Assembly (NCBI RefSeq): GCF_003071065.1
Contig: NZ_QCXX01000003.1
Coordinates: 698,687 to 762,686, forward strand
DNA length: 64,000 nucleotides
From: Sphingobacterium athyrii
GTDB taxonomy: Bacteria; Bacteroidota; Bacteroidia; Sphingobacteriales; Sphingobacteriaceae
Direction: 5' to 3'
Of the stretch, positions 8,947-18,000 are shown one piece after another. Under the pieces are notes generated by a model, which was not told where the DNA came from, ran no database searches, and saw only the letters and a list, made by a program, of their open reading frames with translations. The position numbers and the translations under genes were made by a program. How positions within the stretch are numbered: position 1 is the stretch's first letter; every line of letters begins with the position of its first letter.

Positions 8947-11900
8947 TTATAGGTTTTTCACTCGCGGAAGCCCGATTTCATGTTCCTGTGGATAAGGAGA
9001 TCTAAAAGTCATACTCACATCTTCTTTCATTTTCTCCTGTGTTTCATACCGTTTCTCTTCATCGTGTGCATATCTTGGATCAGGAATAAATGGCATTTTC
9101 GCCATTTTAGTAATGGTAATAGTCGGAAAATGAAAGTCTACCTCCACAATTCCCAGAAGCAAATAACATCCCCCACCCTGAAATGGATATTTTTCAAGGC
9201 AATCTGGAAAATGAGCGGTGTCAAAATAATTACCCTCAACATCTATCCATGTACCAAAGTACATCGTTCCCCTTTTCGTCGGAACATGCTTTCTTGAAAT
9301 CAGATAGGCAAGCATCTTCACTTCTTTCTTGTGGTAGGTGGTCAAATCTTTTGCCATCACTGTTCCTCTGTACTTTGTTTGTAGCAAATCAAAGGGCGTG
9401 CACGATACCGGAAAGCTCAAAATCTCGATCTCGTCAAACGCATCCTCAAAAATGTTCCTTTTCAACTCCGGAAACCTATATTCTTTTATGGGCTCTTCAA
9501 ACAATGTTTCAAATCTCCTTTCGGGCTTATAGTCTCCTAGCAAAACTCGAGCTTTTAATAATAGTTCATTTTTCGGCACTCCACTAAAGCGGAAGCCACC
9601 AATGAAAATTAAAATCTGCAAAGTTTCAATTCCAATGGGTATTCGTTTTATAAAGTCTTCCATAGACTTATAATCACCATTCCGTCTCCTTTCTTCAGGG
9701 ATCAATTGAGCAATCTTGGATCCCACTTTTTCTAAAAGCATGAGACCTAAATAGATCTCGTCACCATAGATGGTAGTTTCATATTCACTTTTATTCACGC
9801 AGGGATTCATGATCTTTCCACCAGACATCCTTGCTTCATGAATATACACTTCCGTCCGGTAAAAACCTCCCATGTTATTAATTGCTGATACCATGAACTC
9901 CAAAGGATAGTAGACCTTAAGATATAAACTTTGATAGCTCTCCACAGCATACGATGCTGAGTGAGCTTTACAAAAAGAATAACCTGCAAAGGATTCTATC
10001 TGCCGGTAGATCTCTGCACTTAAATCCGCTGGATGCCCTTGTTGTTTGCAAGATGCAAAAAAGTCATCTTTTACTTTTTGAAGTGCACTTAAAGACCTAC
10101 CTTTTCCTGACATTGCTCTTCTTAAGATATCGCCATCGGCAGCCGAAACCCCGCCATAATGTAACGCTATCTTGATCACATCCTCCTGATAGACCATAAT
10201 ACCATAGGTCTCCCCTAGCTGCTGTTCAAAGACAGGGTGAAAATATTCAAACTTATCAGGGTTGTTATGCCTAAAAATATATTCCCGCATCATACCCGAT
10301 TGGGCAACTCCGGGTCTAATGATAGATGATGCTGCAACCAATACCTTATAATTATCACATTTAAGACGCCGTAAGAGACCACGCATCGCCGGACTTTCAA
10401 TATAAAAACAGCCTATCGTCCTTCCCTGACTTAAAAATTCATTGCATTTCCCTTCGTCCTTGGAAATTCTTGTATCTTTAATATTGACTTTTATACCTCT
10501 CTTTTCTTCGAGAAGCTTCACTGTATCGTTAATCGTGCCCAAACCACGTTGTGATAAAATATCAAATTTTTCAAAACCGACCTCTTCTGCCACGTGCATA
10601 TCCCATTGTACAATGGGAAAGCCCTTGGGTGGCATTTCAAGAGCAGTGAAATTGGTAAGGGGTTCCTCGGAAATAATAATACCACAGGAATGCATGCTCC
10701 TCTGATTCGGAAATTTTTCTAAGAGTTTCCCATATTTCTGCACCTGCTGTACAATCTCATCCCGAAATACTCTTTCAGGATATTTAGAAAGTTCATCGAG
10801 TTCCTCCTTGGGCATCCCAAATACTTTTCCCACCTCCCGGATAATAGATCTATACTTGAATTCTACATTTGTTCCACAAAACGCCACGTAATCCTTGCCG
10901 TAACGGTCAAAGATATACTCCAGAATAATGTCACGCTCCTGCCAGCTCCAGTCAATATCAAAATCGGGCGGACTCTTGCGATTTTCATTTAGAAACCGTT
11001 CAAAATATAAGTCCAATTCCAAAGGACAGATATCGGTAATACCAAGACAAAACGCGACAATACTATTTGCTCCGCTTCCACGTCCAACATGCATGAAACC
11101 CAAACTATTGCTATAGCGAATGATATCCCAGGTAATCAAAAAGTATCCACTGAAATTTAATTCATCTATAACCTTTAATTCCTTATCAACCCTTATCTTA
11201 GCCTGTTGATGGTTCTTGCCATACCGTTTTTCTAGTCCTGTAAAGGCTAATCGTGTTAAAAGCCTGAAGTCATCTTTTTTGGAGCCTGTATAAAACTTCT
11301 TGTTACGTGGTGTCTCAAAAGAAAAGTCAAAACTACACTCCGAAAGAATAACATTTGTATTGTTTATGATTTGTGGGTAATTCCTGTATACATCTAAAAT
11401 CTCTTTTGGTGATCGAAAATATTCTCTCTTGGAACAAACTTCATTTTCAGGTAATTTGGAAAGCAATTCGTTGTTATCAATAGCTCGTAAAATCCGATGC
11501 AGATTGAACTCCTTCTTAGTACTGAAGGTCACAGGATGTAAGATGACCATCTTTGGAATCAGTCGTTGAAATTCCGGTCGTATCAATAGATTGAGTTCAC
11601 TCTCACAGATGCCTACATATTCATTATCACGAAGATTCTTAGGAATATTACGCAAAGGATAGATTAGAAAACAATTCGGAAAATCAGGTTGTAATGGTAG
11701 ATCTACTCCATCACAGTTATAGGAAGTTAAAGCTCTATTCACCTCTCCTATTCCTGAGAATTCCTTTGCTATAACAATATAGAGCAACTCACTTCCTTTA
11801 CGCACTTCAACGCCAACAATAGGTTTTATGCCTTTTTCTTCGCATTTCTTCTTAAATTCATAAATTCCTGTAACTGTATTGATATCAGTAAGTACGAGCT

Positions 11901-11994
11901 CTTTAATATCCAATGCAGATGCTTGGCATACGAGATCGTCGATGGACAATGTTCCATAACGTAAGCTGTGATAGGAATGACAATTCAGATACAT
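8947..11994 (-). CDS. dnaE2: DNA polymerase III alpha subunit, error-prone DnaE2-type
   Basis: 1015 residues from ATG 11994. The frame runs open upstream into dinB, but the PHP domain begins at once with MYLNCHSYHSLRYGTLS, and this start leaves a 10-base gap to dinB. In order: PHP domain (about 1-200), polymerase palm with the catalytic acidic motif PPDFDIDWS after HVGRGSGANS, fingers and helix-hairpin-helix part (about 770-830), and an OB-like C-terminal part. The PHP metal-binding histidines look partly replaced, as in error-prone DnaE proteins. Coupled to dinB and a LexA-like regulator, it probably performs translesion synthesis after DNA damage. The symbol is by analogy with imuB-dnaE2 cassettes. 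Confidence 0.88.
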   Translation of the reverse strand: MYLNCHSYHSLRYGTLSIDDLVCQASALDIKELVLTDINTVTGIYEFKKKCEEKGIKPIVGVEVRKGSELLYIVIAKEFSGIGEVNRALTSYNCDGVDLPLQPDFPNCFLIYPLRNIPKNLRDNEYVGICESELNLLIRPEFQRLIPKMVILHPVTFSTKKEFNLHRILRAIDNNELLSKLPENEVCSKREYFRSPKEILDVYRNYPQIINNTNVILSECSFDFSFETPRNKKFYTGSKKDDFRLLTRLAFTGLEKRYGKNHQQAKIRVDKELKVIDELNFSGYFLITWDIIRYSNSLGFMHVGRGSGANSIVAFCLGITDICPLELDLYFERFLNENRKSPPDFDIDWSWQERDIILEYIFDRYGKDYVAFCGTNVEFKYRSIIREVGKVFGMPKEELDELSKYPERVFRDEIVQQVQKYGKLLEKFPNQRSMHSCGIIISEEPLTNFTALEMPPKGFPIVQWDMHVAEEVGFEKFDILSQRGLGTINDTVKLLEEKRGIKVNIKDTRISKDEGKCNEFLSQGRTIGCFYIESPAMRGLLRRLKCDNYKVLVAASSIIRPGVAQSGMMREYIFRHNNPDKFEYFHPVFEQQLGETYGIMVYQEDVIKIALHYGGVSAADGDILRRAMSGKGRSLSALQKVKDDFFASCKQQGHPADLSAEIYRQIESFAGYSFCKAHSASYAVESYQSLYLKVYYPLEFMVSAINNMGGFYRTEVYIHEARMSGGKIMNPCVNKSEYETTIYGDEIYLGLMLLEKVGSKIAQLIPEERRRNGDYKSMEDFIKRIPIGIETLQILIFIGGFRFSGVPKNELLLKARVLLGDYKPERRFETLFEEPIKEYRFPELKRNIFEDAFDEIEILSFPVSCTPFDLLQTKYRGTVMAKDLTTYHKKEVKMLAYLISRKHVPTKRGTMYFGTWIDVEGNYFDTAHFPDCLEKYPFQGGGCYLLLGIVEVDFHFPTITITKMAKMPFIPDPRYAHDEEKRYETQEKMKEDVSMTFRSPYPQEHEIGLPRVKNL

Positions 11995-12004
11995 AGTCGA
12001 GAAA

Positions 12005-13153
12005 TTAGCGTGAAAAATTAAAGCCCACAGCTCTACCGACCGCATCTTTTCCAAAACGATTCTTAATACTATCCATCGCCTGATAAAGGCTGATGAGTTC
12101 CGCGTTGTCTTCAAACAAATTCATTTGATAACTGCCATGAACGAGATCGGTAAAACGTAATCCTACCAGACGAAGACGCATCCGTCTTGTGTAAACCTTA
12201 TCGAATAGTTCCAACGCCACTCTTGCTAAGGTATGATCAGAAGAGGTATAACTCACACGGCTCTGTTTGGTCTCGGTATCGAAATTTGAATATCTGATCT
12301 TGATCACTACAGTTGAAGTCAGCCATTTCTCTTGCCGCAATTGATGTGCTAATTGCTCTGCCATACCTGAGATCAGACTTTTGACCTCGTAAATATTCAT
12401 CGTATCACTACTGAACGTCCTTTCCTTTGATATTGACTTCCTTTCTGAATAGGGAATGACCGGTGTTTCATCAATTCCATTTGCTTTTTTCCAGAGGTCG
12501 GTTCCATTTTTGCCGATCATCTGTTGGAGGACCTCAACAGGCATTTCAGCTAAAGTGCCAATAGTCCTAATGCCAACTCTGGAAAACAATTGGAATGTCG
12601 CATTTCCAACCATAGGCATCTTTTTGATTGACAATGGATTTAGAAAAGAAGAAACGCCCACAGAAGGAATTTCACGATGGCCATGCGGTTTGGATTCGCC
12701 TGTACCAATTTTGCTTACAGTCTTATTCACTGATAATGCATAGCTGATCGGCAATCCTGTTTCTTTTTCAATTCTTGCTCCTAGCTCATTCGTCCATTTA
12801 TATGCCCCGAAAAATTTATCCATACCAGTCAAGTCAAGATAAAACTCATCGATGGAAGCTTTCTCCATTACCGGTGCGCTTTCTTCAATAACTTCTGTAA
12901 CAGTATGGGACATCTTACTGTATAATTCCATATCTCCCTTCACTACTTTAGCCTGTGGGCAAAGACGCAGTGCCATTTTCATCGGCATGGCTGACCGTAC
13001 GCCAAATGTCCGGGCTTCATAACTGCATGAAGAAACTACCCCCCTATCACCACCGCCAATAATTAATGGGATACCATTAAGCTGTGAGTTTACAAGCCGC
13101 TCACAGGAAACAAAGAAGGTATCCAAATCCATATGCACAATAGACCGATTCAT
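12005..13153 (-). CDS. dinB: Y-family DNA polymerase, DinB/Pol IV-like
   Basis: 382 residues from ATG 13153 (an earlier ATG at 13174 would add seven residues). The first catalytic motif HMDLDTFFVSCE is at the N-terminus. The steric region SSCSYEARTFGVRSAMP and the second catalytic motif ASIDEFYLDLTG follow, then a helix-hairpin-helix (LAEMPVEVLQQMIGKNG) and the little-finger domain (about 240-360). All catalytic acidic residues appear intact, so it should be an active translesion polymerase, unlike ImuB, which lacks them. The C-terminal part carries no recognisable long clamp-binding tail. It is co-directional with and 10 bases upstream of dnaE2, and divergent from the S24 regulator. Confidence 0.93.
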   Translation of the reverse strand: MNRSIVHMDLDTFFVSCERLVNSQLNGIPLIIGGGDRGVVSSCSYEARTFGVRSAMPMKMALRLCPQAKVVKGDMELYSKMSHTVTEVIEESAPVMEKASIDEFYLDLTGMDKFFGAYKWTNELGARIEKETGLPISYALSVNKTVSKIGTGESKPHGHREIPSVGVSSFLNPLSIKKMPMVGNATFQLFSRVGIRTIGTLAEMPVEVLQQMIGKNGTDLWKKANGIDETPVIPYSERKSISKERTFSSDTMNIYEVKSLISGMAEQLAHQLRQEKWLTSTVVIKIRYSNFDTETKQSRVSYTSSDHTLARVALELFDKVYTRRMRLRLVGLRFTDLVHGSYQMNLFEDNAELISLYQAMDSIKNRFGKDAVGRAVGFNFSR

Positions 13154-13175
13154 ATTTACTAATTTATTTAGCAAA

Positions 13176-13210
13176 GTTGATAAGTTATTTACCAGTTTGT
13201 ATTATATTTG
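13176..13210 (+). promoter_or_regulatory. Candidate promoter of the S24 regulator
   Basis: TATATTTG at 13203-13210 matches the Bacteroidetes -7 consensus TAnnTTTG exactly. A weak -33 element (GTTG, 13176-13179) lies 23 bases upstream. Transcription would begin near 13217, inside the dyad at 13211-13229. On the opposite strand CAACTTTG (13172-13179) is a one-mismatch -7 element for dinB, so the two promoters overlap. Confidence 0.5.
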
Positions 13211-13229
13211 TTGGTATTAATTTTACCAA
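13190..13229. promoter_or_regulatory. Operator-like dyads in the dinB / S24 regulator intergenic region
   Basis: Three copies of a TACCA/TGGTA half-site: TACCA at 13190-13194, TTGGTA at 13211-13216 and TACCAA at 13224-13229. The last two form a perfect dyad TTGGTA-N7-TACCAA that ends one base before the regulator's ATG. The first faces the dinB promoter. The layout fits a repressor, probably the S24 regulator itself, that shuts both directions until DNA damage. Confidence 0.5.
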
Positions 13230-13230
13230 A

Positions 13231-13998
13231 ATGTCAACACTCTCTGATAACTTACGATACTTACGGATGCAGAAGAAAGGCTTCTCGCAACGGAAAATGG
13301 CTGAAGATCTTATCATTACGAGGGAACGATATGCCAAATATGAAGATGGTTCTACGGAACCACCACTCGAAATCTTGCTGAGATTGTCTCGCTATTTTAG
13401 AATTAGCATGGACCTTCTTGTCACGGTGGATCTACGTAAATATAAATTGGAAGAAATCCTGAAACTGCCAGATAACAGAATCCTGTTACCAATAAAAACT
13501 GATTCAATAGGAGAAAATCTAATAGAAGTAGTACCTTATAAGGCTTCAATGGGGTATTTATCTGGTTATGCTGATCCGGAGTATATAGAAAATTTACAAA
13601 CTATGTCTCTCCCGTTTTTACACAATGGTAAATACAGGGCATTTCCTGCCGAAGGTGATTCAATGCCGCCCTATAAAGATGGGACTTATGTTATCGGACA
13701 GTATGTAGAACGTATATTGGATATCAAAGTCGGAAAAACCTATATCCTTATAACGAAAACTGGTTTTTTATTTAAACGAATTGAGTGCATTAACAGTACA
13801 TCAATCACTGTTAAATCGGATAACTCATTTTACGAAAACTACGATATACCTTTCACTGACATATGGGAAGTTTGGCAACATGCTGGAAGCTACTCCCCCC
13901 AAGAATTGGAGGTAATTGATTTCACTAATGACGATGTAAAATCAATGCTTATAAAATTGATGCTGGAGGTTAAGGAACTTAAAGCTAAAGTTGGTTAG
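13231..13998 (+). CDS. XRE-family regulator with LexA-like S24 peptidase domain
   Basis: 255 residues from ATG 13231; an upstream in-frame start at 13177 would add a hydrophobic leader and run over the promoter. An XRE helix-turn-helix (about 4-65, FSQRKMAEDLIITRERYAKY) is followed by an S24 domain (about 90-235). The nucleophile motif is AEGDSMPP, and the general-base lysine is likely in FLFKRIE. The usual Ala-Gly cleavage pair appears as Met-Gly in KASMGYLSGY. It is divergent from dinB-dnaE2 and probably represses them, being inactivated by RecA-stimulated self-cleavage (family knowledge). If cleavage is impaired, it would instead act as a non-cleavable regulator. Confidence 0.88.
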   Translation: MSTLSDNLRYLRMQKKGFSQRKMAEDLIITRERYAKYEDGSTEPPLEILLRLSRYFRISMDLLVTVDLRKYKLEEILKLPDNRILLPIKTDSIGENLIEVVPYKASMGYLSGYADPEYIENLQTMSLPFLHNGKYRAFPAEGDSMPPYKDGTYVIGQYVERILDIKVGKTYILITKTGFLFKRIECINSTSITVKSDNSFYENYDIPFTDIWEVWQHAGSYSPQELEVIDFTNDDVKSMLIKLMLEVKELKAKVG

Positions 13999-14040
13999 CC
14001 CGTTCATTTTTTGTAATCTCAAAATGTAAAGCACTATAAT

Positions 14041-14071
14041 CAATAAACCCACTCTCCAAGTGGGTTTATTG
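14041..14071. terminator. Terminator shared by convergent genes
   Basis: CAATAAACCCACT (14041-14053), loop CTCCA, AGTGGGTTTATTG (14059-14071): a perfect 13-base stem between the S24 regulator stop (13998) and the lipoprotein gene stop (14114). It can act on both strands. Confidence 0.85.
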
Positions 14072-14113
14072 TTATCAGCTAAATCAATTTTAAAGAACTT
14101 TACTACATCGGCT

Positions 14114-14548
14114 TTAAACATCGAACCCATACATCCATTCATTTAGTACACCTCCAGAACTTTCTAATTCTATCGCATCCATTATCTTTTCATAGTATCC
14201 GCAGATATATTCTCTATCTTCTGTATCTAAATTGTAAATGTCGAACTTTTTCAGACTCACTTTCATCAAATCTTGATATTGAACATCGCTAAAATTGTCC
14301 TCAGCACCTTTAATAAATTCATTAATAGTACTGTCAAATAAGTCCGATAGAGCTTTTTGGTTCTCTTTATTTTCCAAACCAGGATAAAAGGCCGTTGCTA
14401 TAAACTTTGGCTCCTTTTTTAATTTCTCAAGACTTTCTACTTTCTTCATTGTATTATTATCCATGCTTTTATTACAACTATAAACAGCCAAAGTAAGTAG
14501 GAAAAGCACAACAAATCTATACACGAAACTTTTATTTAATAATTTCAT
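14114..14548 (-). CDS. Small lipoprotein of unknown function, possible immunity protein
   Basis: 144 residues with a lipoprotein signal (FVVLFLLTLAVYSCNKS, lipidated Cys near residue 25). The mature part is acidic and helical, with KKEPKFIATAFYPGLENKEN as a notable stretch; it may belong to a DUF4844-like family, which I cannot confirm. It is the last gene of the RHS operon, 14 bases after the preceding gene. A periplasm-facing lipoprotein just downstream of an RHS protein fits an immunity role, but that is positional inference only. Confidence 0.6.
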   Translation of the reverse strand: MKLLNKSFVYRFVVLFLLTLAVYSCNKSMDNNTMKKVESLEKLKKEPKFIATAFYPGLENKENQKALSDLFDSTINEFIKGAEDNFSDVQYQDLMKVSLKKFDIYNLDTEDREYICGYYEKIMDAIELESSGGVLNEWMYGFDV

Positions 14549-14562
14549 TATTTCAATTTTGA

Positions 14563-15027
14563 TTATATTATCCCTACCTCTTTGAAAAAATTCTCAACAT
14601 CTATCTTGAACTTTTCTTTATCAAAATCCTTTAGTTTTTTCGGAAGCTTATCTAAGTAAGAAAAAGACTTTATTATTTCTCTTCCTAAAAGTTTCTTACT
14701 TTCTTCATCTGAAGAGTTTACAAATTCATCATACAATTCGTGGTCAAATTTGATGTCGTAACCATACTCTTTTACAATTTCCATCATTAAGCCAGTAAAA
14801 CGATTTTTAATCAGTTTATAATCTACATAGTTCGGTTTTTTTGCTTTGTACAAATCTTCAAAACCCGTTTTTGTTTTAACCCCCAAAAAGCTTATGTAGA
14901 AAGTTTCAATATCTTCTCCGTAATTTTTATTTTTCAAAAAATTTTGTAATTCATCTGATATGTTTTGTACTAAAACTGCTTTTTTTTCAGATCCAGTATC
15001 TGTATATTGTGTTATTGAAAATTTCAT
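14563..15027 (-). CDS. Hypothetical cytoplasmic protein next to the RHS gene, candidate immunity protein
   Basis: 154 residues, acidic and lysine-rich, without signal peptide or membrane segment. I do not recognise the family. It begins 2 bases after the RHS stop codon, the place usually held by the immunity gene of a polymorphic toxin. Being cytoplasmic, it could bind a nuclease-type toxin domain before export. Function is inferred from position alone. Confidence 0.6.
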   Translation of the reverse strand: MKFSITQYTDTGSEKKAVLVQNISDELQNFLKNKNYGEDIETFYISFLGVKTKTGFEDLYKAKKPNYVDYKLIKNRFTGLMMEIVKEYGYDIKFDHELYDEFVNSSDEESKKLLGREIIKSFSYLDKLPKKLKDFDKEKFKIDVENFFKEVGII

Positions 15028-15029
15028 AG

Positions 15030-18000
15030 TTATCTAAATATTTTATTACCTGGAGGAAGCGCTCCGTTTTGAAAAAAGTAATTATAAATCTTTGTTTTTT
15101 CCATCATCTTTATTTGTCTTTGCGTTCCACTAAATTCATTTACTTGTCTTACGCCTGGACCAACTTGCCTCAATTGAGCATCCGAATATCTATCACTTGA
15201 AGTTGTTTCACCATATTTCCATATTTGTCCGGAACTAAGATGCGTTGTTGATGTTGGAACAGGTGAACCCGAAGTCATTACAGGGTACTCTCCATCAGCT
15301 GTGGCTCTTAAAGAATATTGGTGTCCGGTTGGTCCATCAGGTTTTTCATCGATACGGGTCATTTCAAACTTCATTTTTTCTATTACCGATGCTGTTGCAT
15401 AAATACCAAGAGTTCCTAGTGCTGCTACTGCTAAGGCAGGATTGCCGGCTCCACGACTTAACGTCAGAGAACTATAAACTAAGCCTTCTTTCAAACGTTC
15501 GCCTGATGTATCAACTCTATAATCAGCGAAATCAACACCCCCAGAAATTTCAGTGCCATTTTTCAGTACAAAACCGTGGTCACCTAATTGGTATGAGTTA
15601 CCATCAGATGCAGTATAAGAAGCTTCTGCACTACCCGGAGCAATATGTTTAGCTCCTTTCCCATATGCAGTTTCTGCTTCTGACTGACTAGTAACTCTAC
15701 TGTCATAGATGGTCTCTCCTAATTGTAGTCTTACCCAATCTGAATTTGACCTTCCATCCGGGTCTATAAATCTAATAGGATTATTGAATGCGTATGCATA
15801 AGGTGACCATCTACGTGTTTCCTCAGCAAGTGGGTCTACAACACCCCATCTTCCCAGATCAGGCATATAAAACCTTGCCCCATAATCATACATCCCAGTC
15901 TCTTGCAGTTCCTTACCATTATACTTGTACTGATAAGCATTCTGAGTTGTAACTGTATAATTATGCATTAATCCAAAAGGATAATAATTATTGACTTGTA
16001 CAATTTCACCAGGCTTCCAGTAATCTATACATATAGGTAATTCAAATGGTGGATTCCAATTGCCACTACATTCACTTACATGATATTGTCTTGGTTGAAC
16101 AATACCATCCTTATTCGTATCGCTATAACTCAGTCTTACGTTTCCTAAATGATCGGTATAGTTATAAATATACTTATTGCTCAAAGCATCAAAATACCCT
16201 TCCGAAGTTGGGATAATTCTCAGCTTCATTTCAGCAACTTCATTGGGATCTATAATTACTACACCACCATCTGAATTTACTTCTGATGGCATTGTACTTT
16301 TATACTGAAAACCATCCAGATAATTGGTTTCGATATCTCCAAAGAGCTTCTTTACTTTTACTCCATCTGCTCGGTAAACATAATTGGTCAATTGAGCATT
16401 CTGGCTAATCTGTTTGGGTAAATTTAAATAATTATACTGAATTGATGAAATACCTTTATCTAAATGTTTTGTCATGTTGCCATTTCCGTTTGCCGCATTA
16501 TTATCGTATTCAATAACATTTGGATTCACGAAATAAGGATAGCCTGACGGATTTTGCTGCTCATCGGCGATTTTAACCAACCTGTTTCCTATGTAATCAT
16601 ACTTTAGGTTATCAACCTGCAGAGCTGTGCCATTTTGCAGAACACCTTCAGACCTTTTTAGTCGGGTTATATTGCCATTAAGATCATATTCTATTTTTTC
16701 AAAATATTCTTTAGATGCTTCACTACCTGCCTTCTGATAAAACCCTGCTTGCAGCCTGTTTAGCCCATCATATACGTAACCATATCTTTTTAAAGGCTCG
16801 TTTTCCTGTGTAGCTGTTTTCCAATCTACTTCAGCAATATTTCCATTAAATTTGGGCTTTACCTGTAACGTACCGTCTAAAGCATCAGGAGTTTCCAGAC
16901 CTTCCCTTTCGTTGTATCTTATTTTATAACCGAAAAGATCCCCACCGCTTAAATCATTAGGATTGTTAATCTGCGTCATCCAACCCCGAATGTTGTACAG
17001 ATAATCTATTTGCTGTAACCCGCTTCCAGAAACTGCACCACCAACCTTTTTGTACTCTAACTGCGAAAGTTCGTTATACATATTCTGAGCCAGATATTCT
17101 ACAGGATTATTATCTACCTGATGGGTATGGGTTAATAATCTGTTCTGATGATCATAAGTGAAGTTTTCGGTAATCACTCTTTCGGTATCACTATCTAGTC
17201 TTTTGTGTTTGGTAATTACAATCTTTGGAGTTCCAGAAAAATCGAGCTCAGATTCTGTTTTCGTATAACCTCCCAAATGATTAATGGAATGACTTCCGAT
17301 TGCTCTTCCTTTCGTATCATACCAAGTGTAATTTTTAGTCCAATTGTCTTCTTCAATATTTTTTACATAAGAAGCTGTAGCTAAACTTTTAGTACTTACT
17401 TCAGAAGTTGGATTGTCCGTCAATAACCCTGCATTGCTAAGTGTTGGCGTAAATGAAGGAGTTCCAGAAGGATAGGTGTCGTAATAATTAACTGAGAGTA
17501 TACTTTCTATATTTTGAGGATAGGCGGTATTGCCATAGGGTATCTGCATACCGCTTTGGGTATATGTTCCCGCCGTTTCTGTATTGATTCCGTAGGTATT
17601 CGTAATCCAGCTCTGTACAGCATTGCGGTCTCCATTATCAATTGAAATACCCGTGTACAGAACTCTTCCAAACTGATCATATTTGGTAAAAAGCCATTTC
17701 TTAAAAGGCTCCTGGTTGGCATCTTGTGTTGCTACCAATCGGTCTGCTTTATCATACACCATATGTACCCAGCCTTTTCCAGGTACTTTCTTTTCCACCA
17801 GACGGTTTTTGCCATCATAACGGTACTCATAGCATAAATGACTTAAAACACCCGAATACATTTCTTCACCATCTGCAAAACCTTCCTTCTCTAAATCTTG
17901 TATCGCTTTTGGCGGAACCACAAAGGCCAATTGATTATATTTATTATACACATAATAAGTATCTGCGCTTTCAGTAGCACTCAGTACCTTTCTTACAAGA

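Noticed and set aside
9183..9587. 134-residue plus-strand open frame
   Set aside because: It lies opposite dnaE2 and shows no family resemblance; a shadow frame.
13942..14142. 66-residue minus-strand open frame
   Set aside because: It spans the 13-base terminator stem and overlaps two recognised genes; best read as noise.
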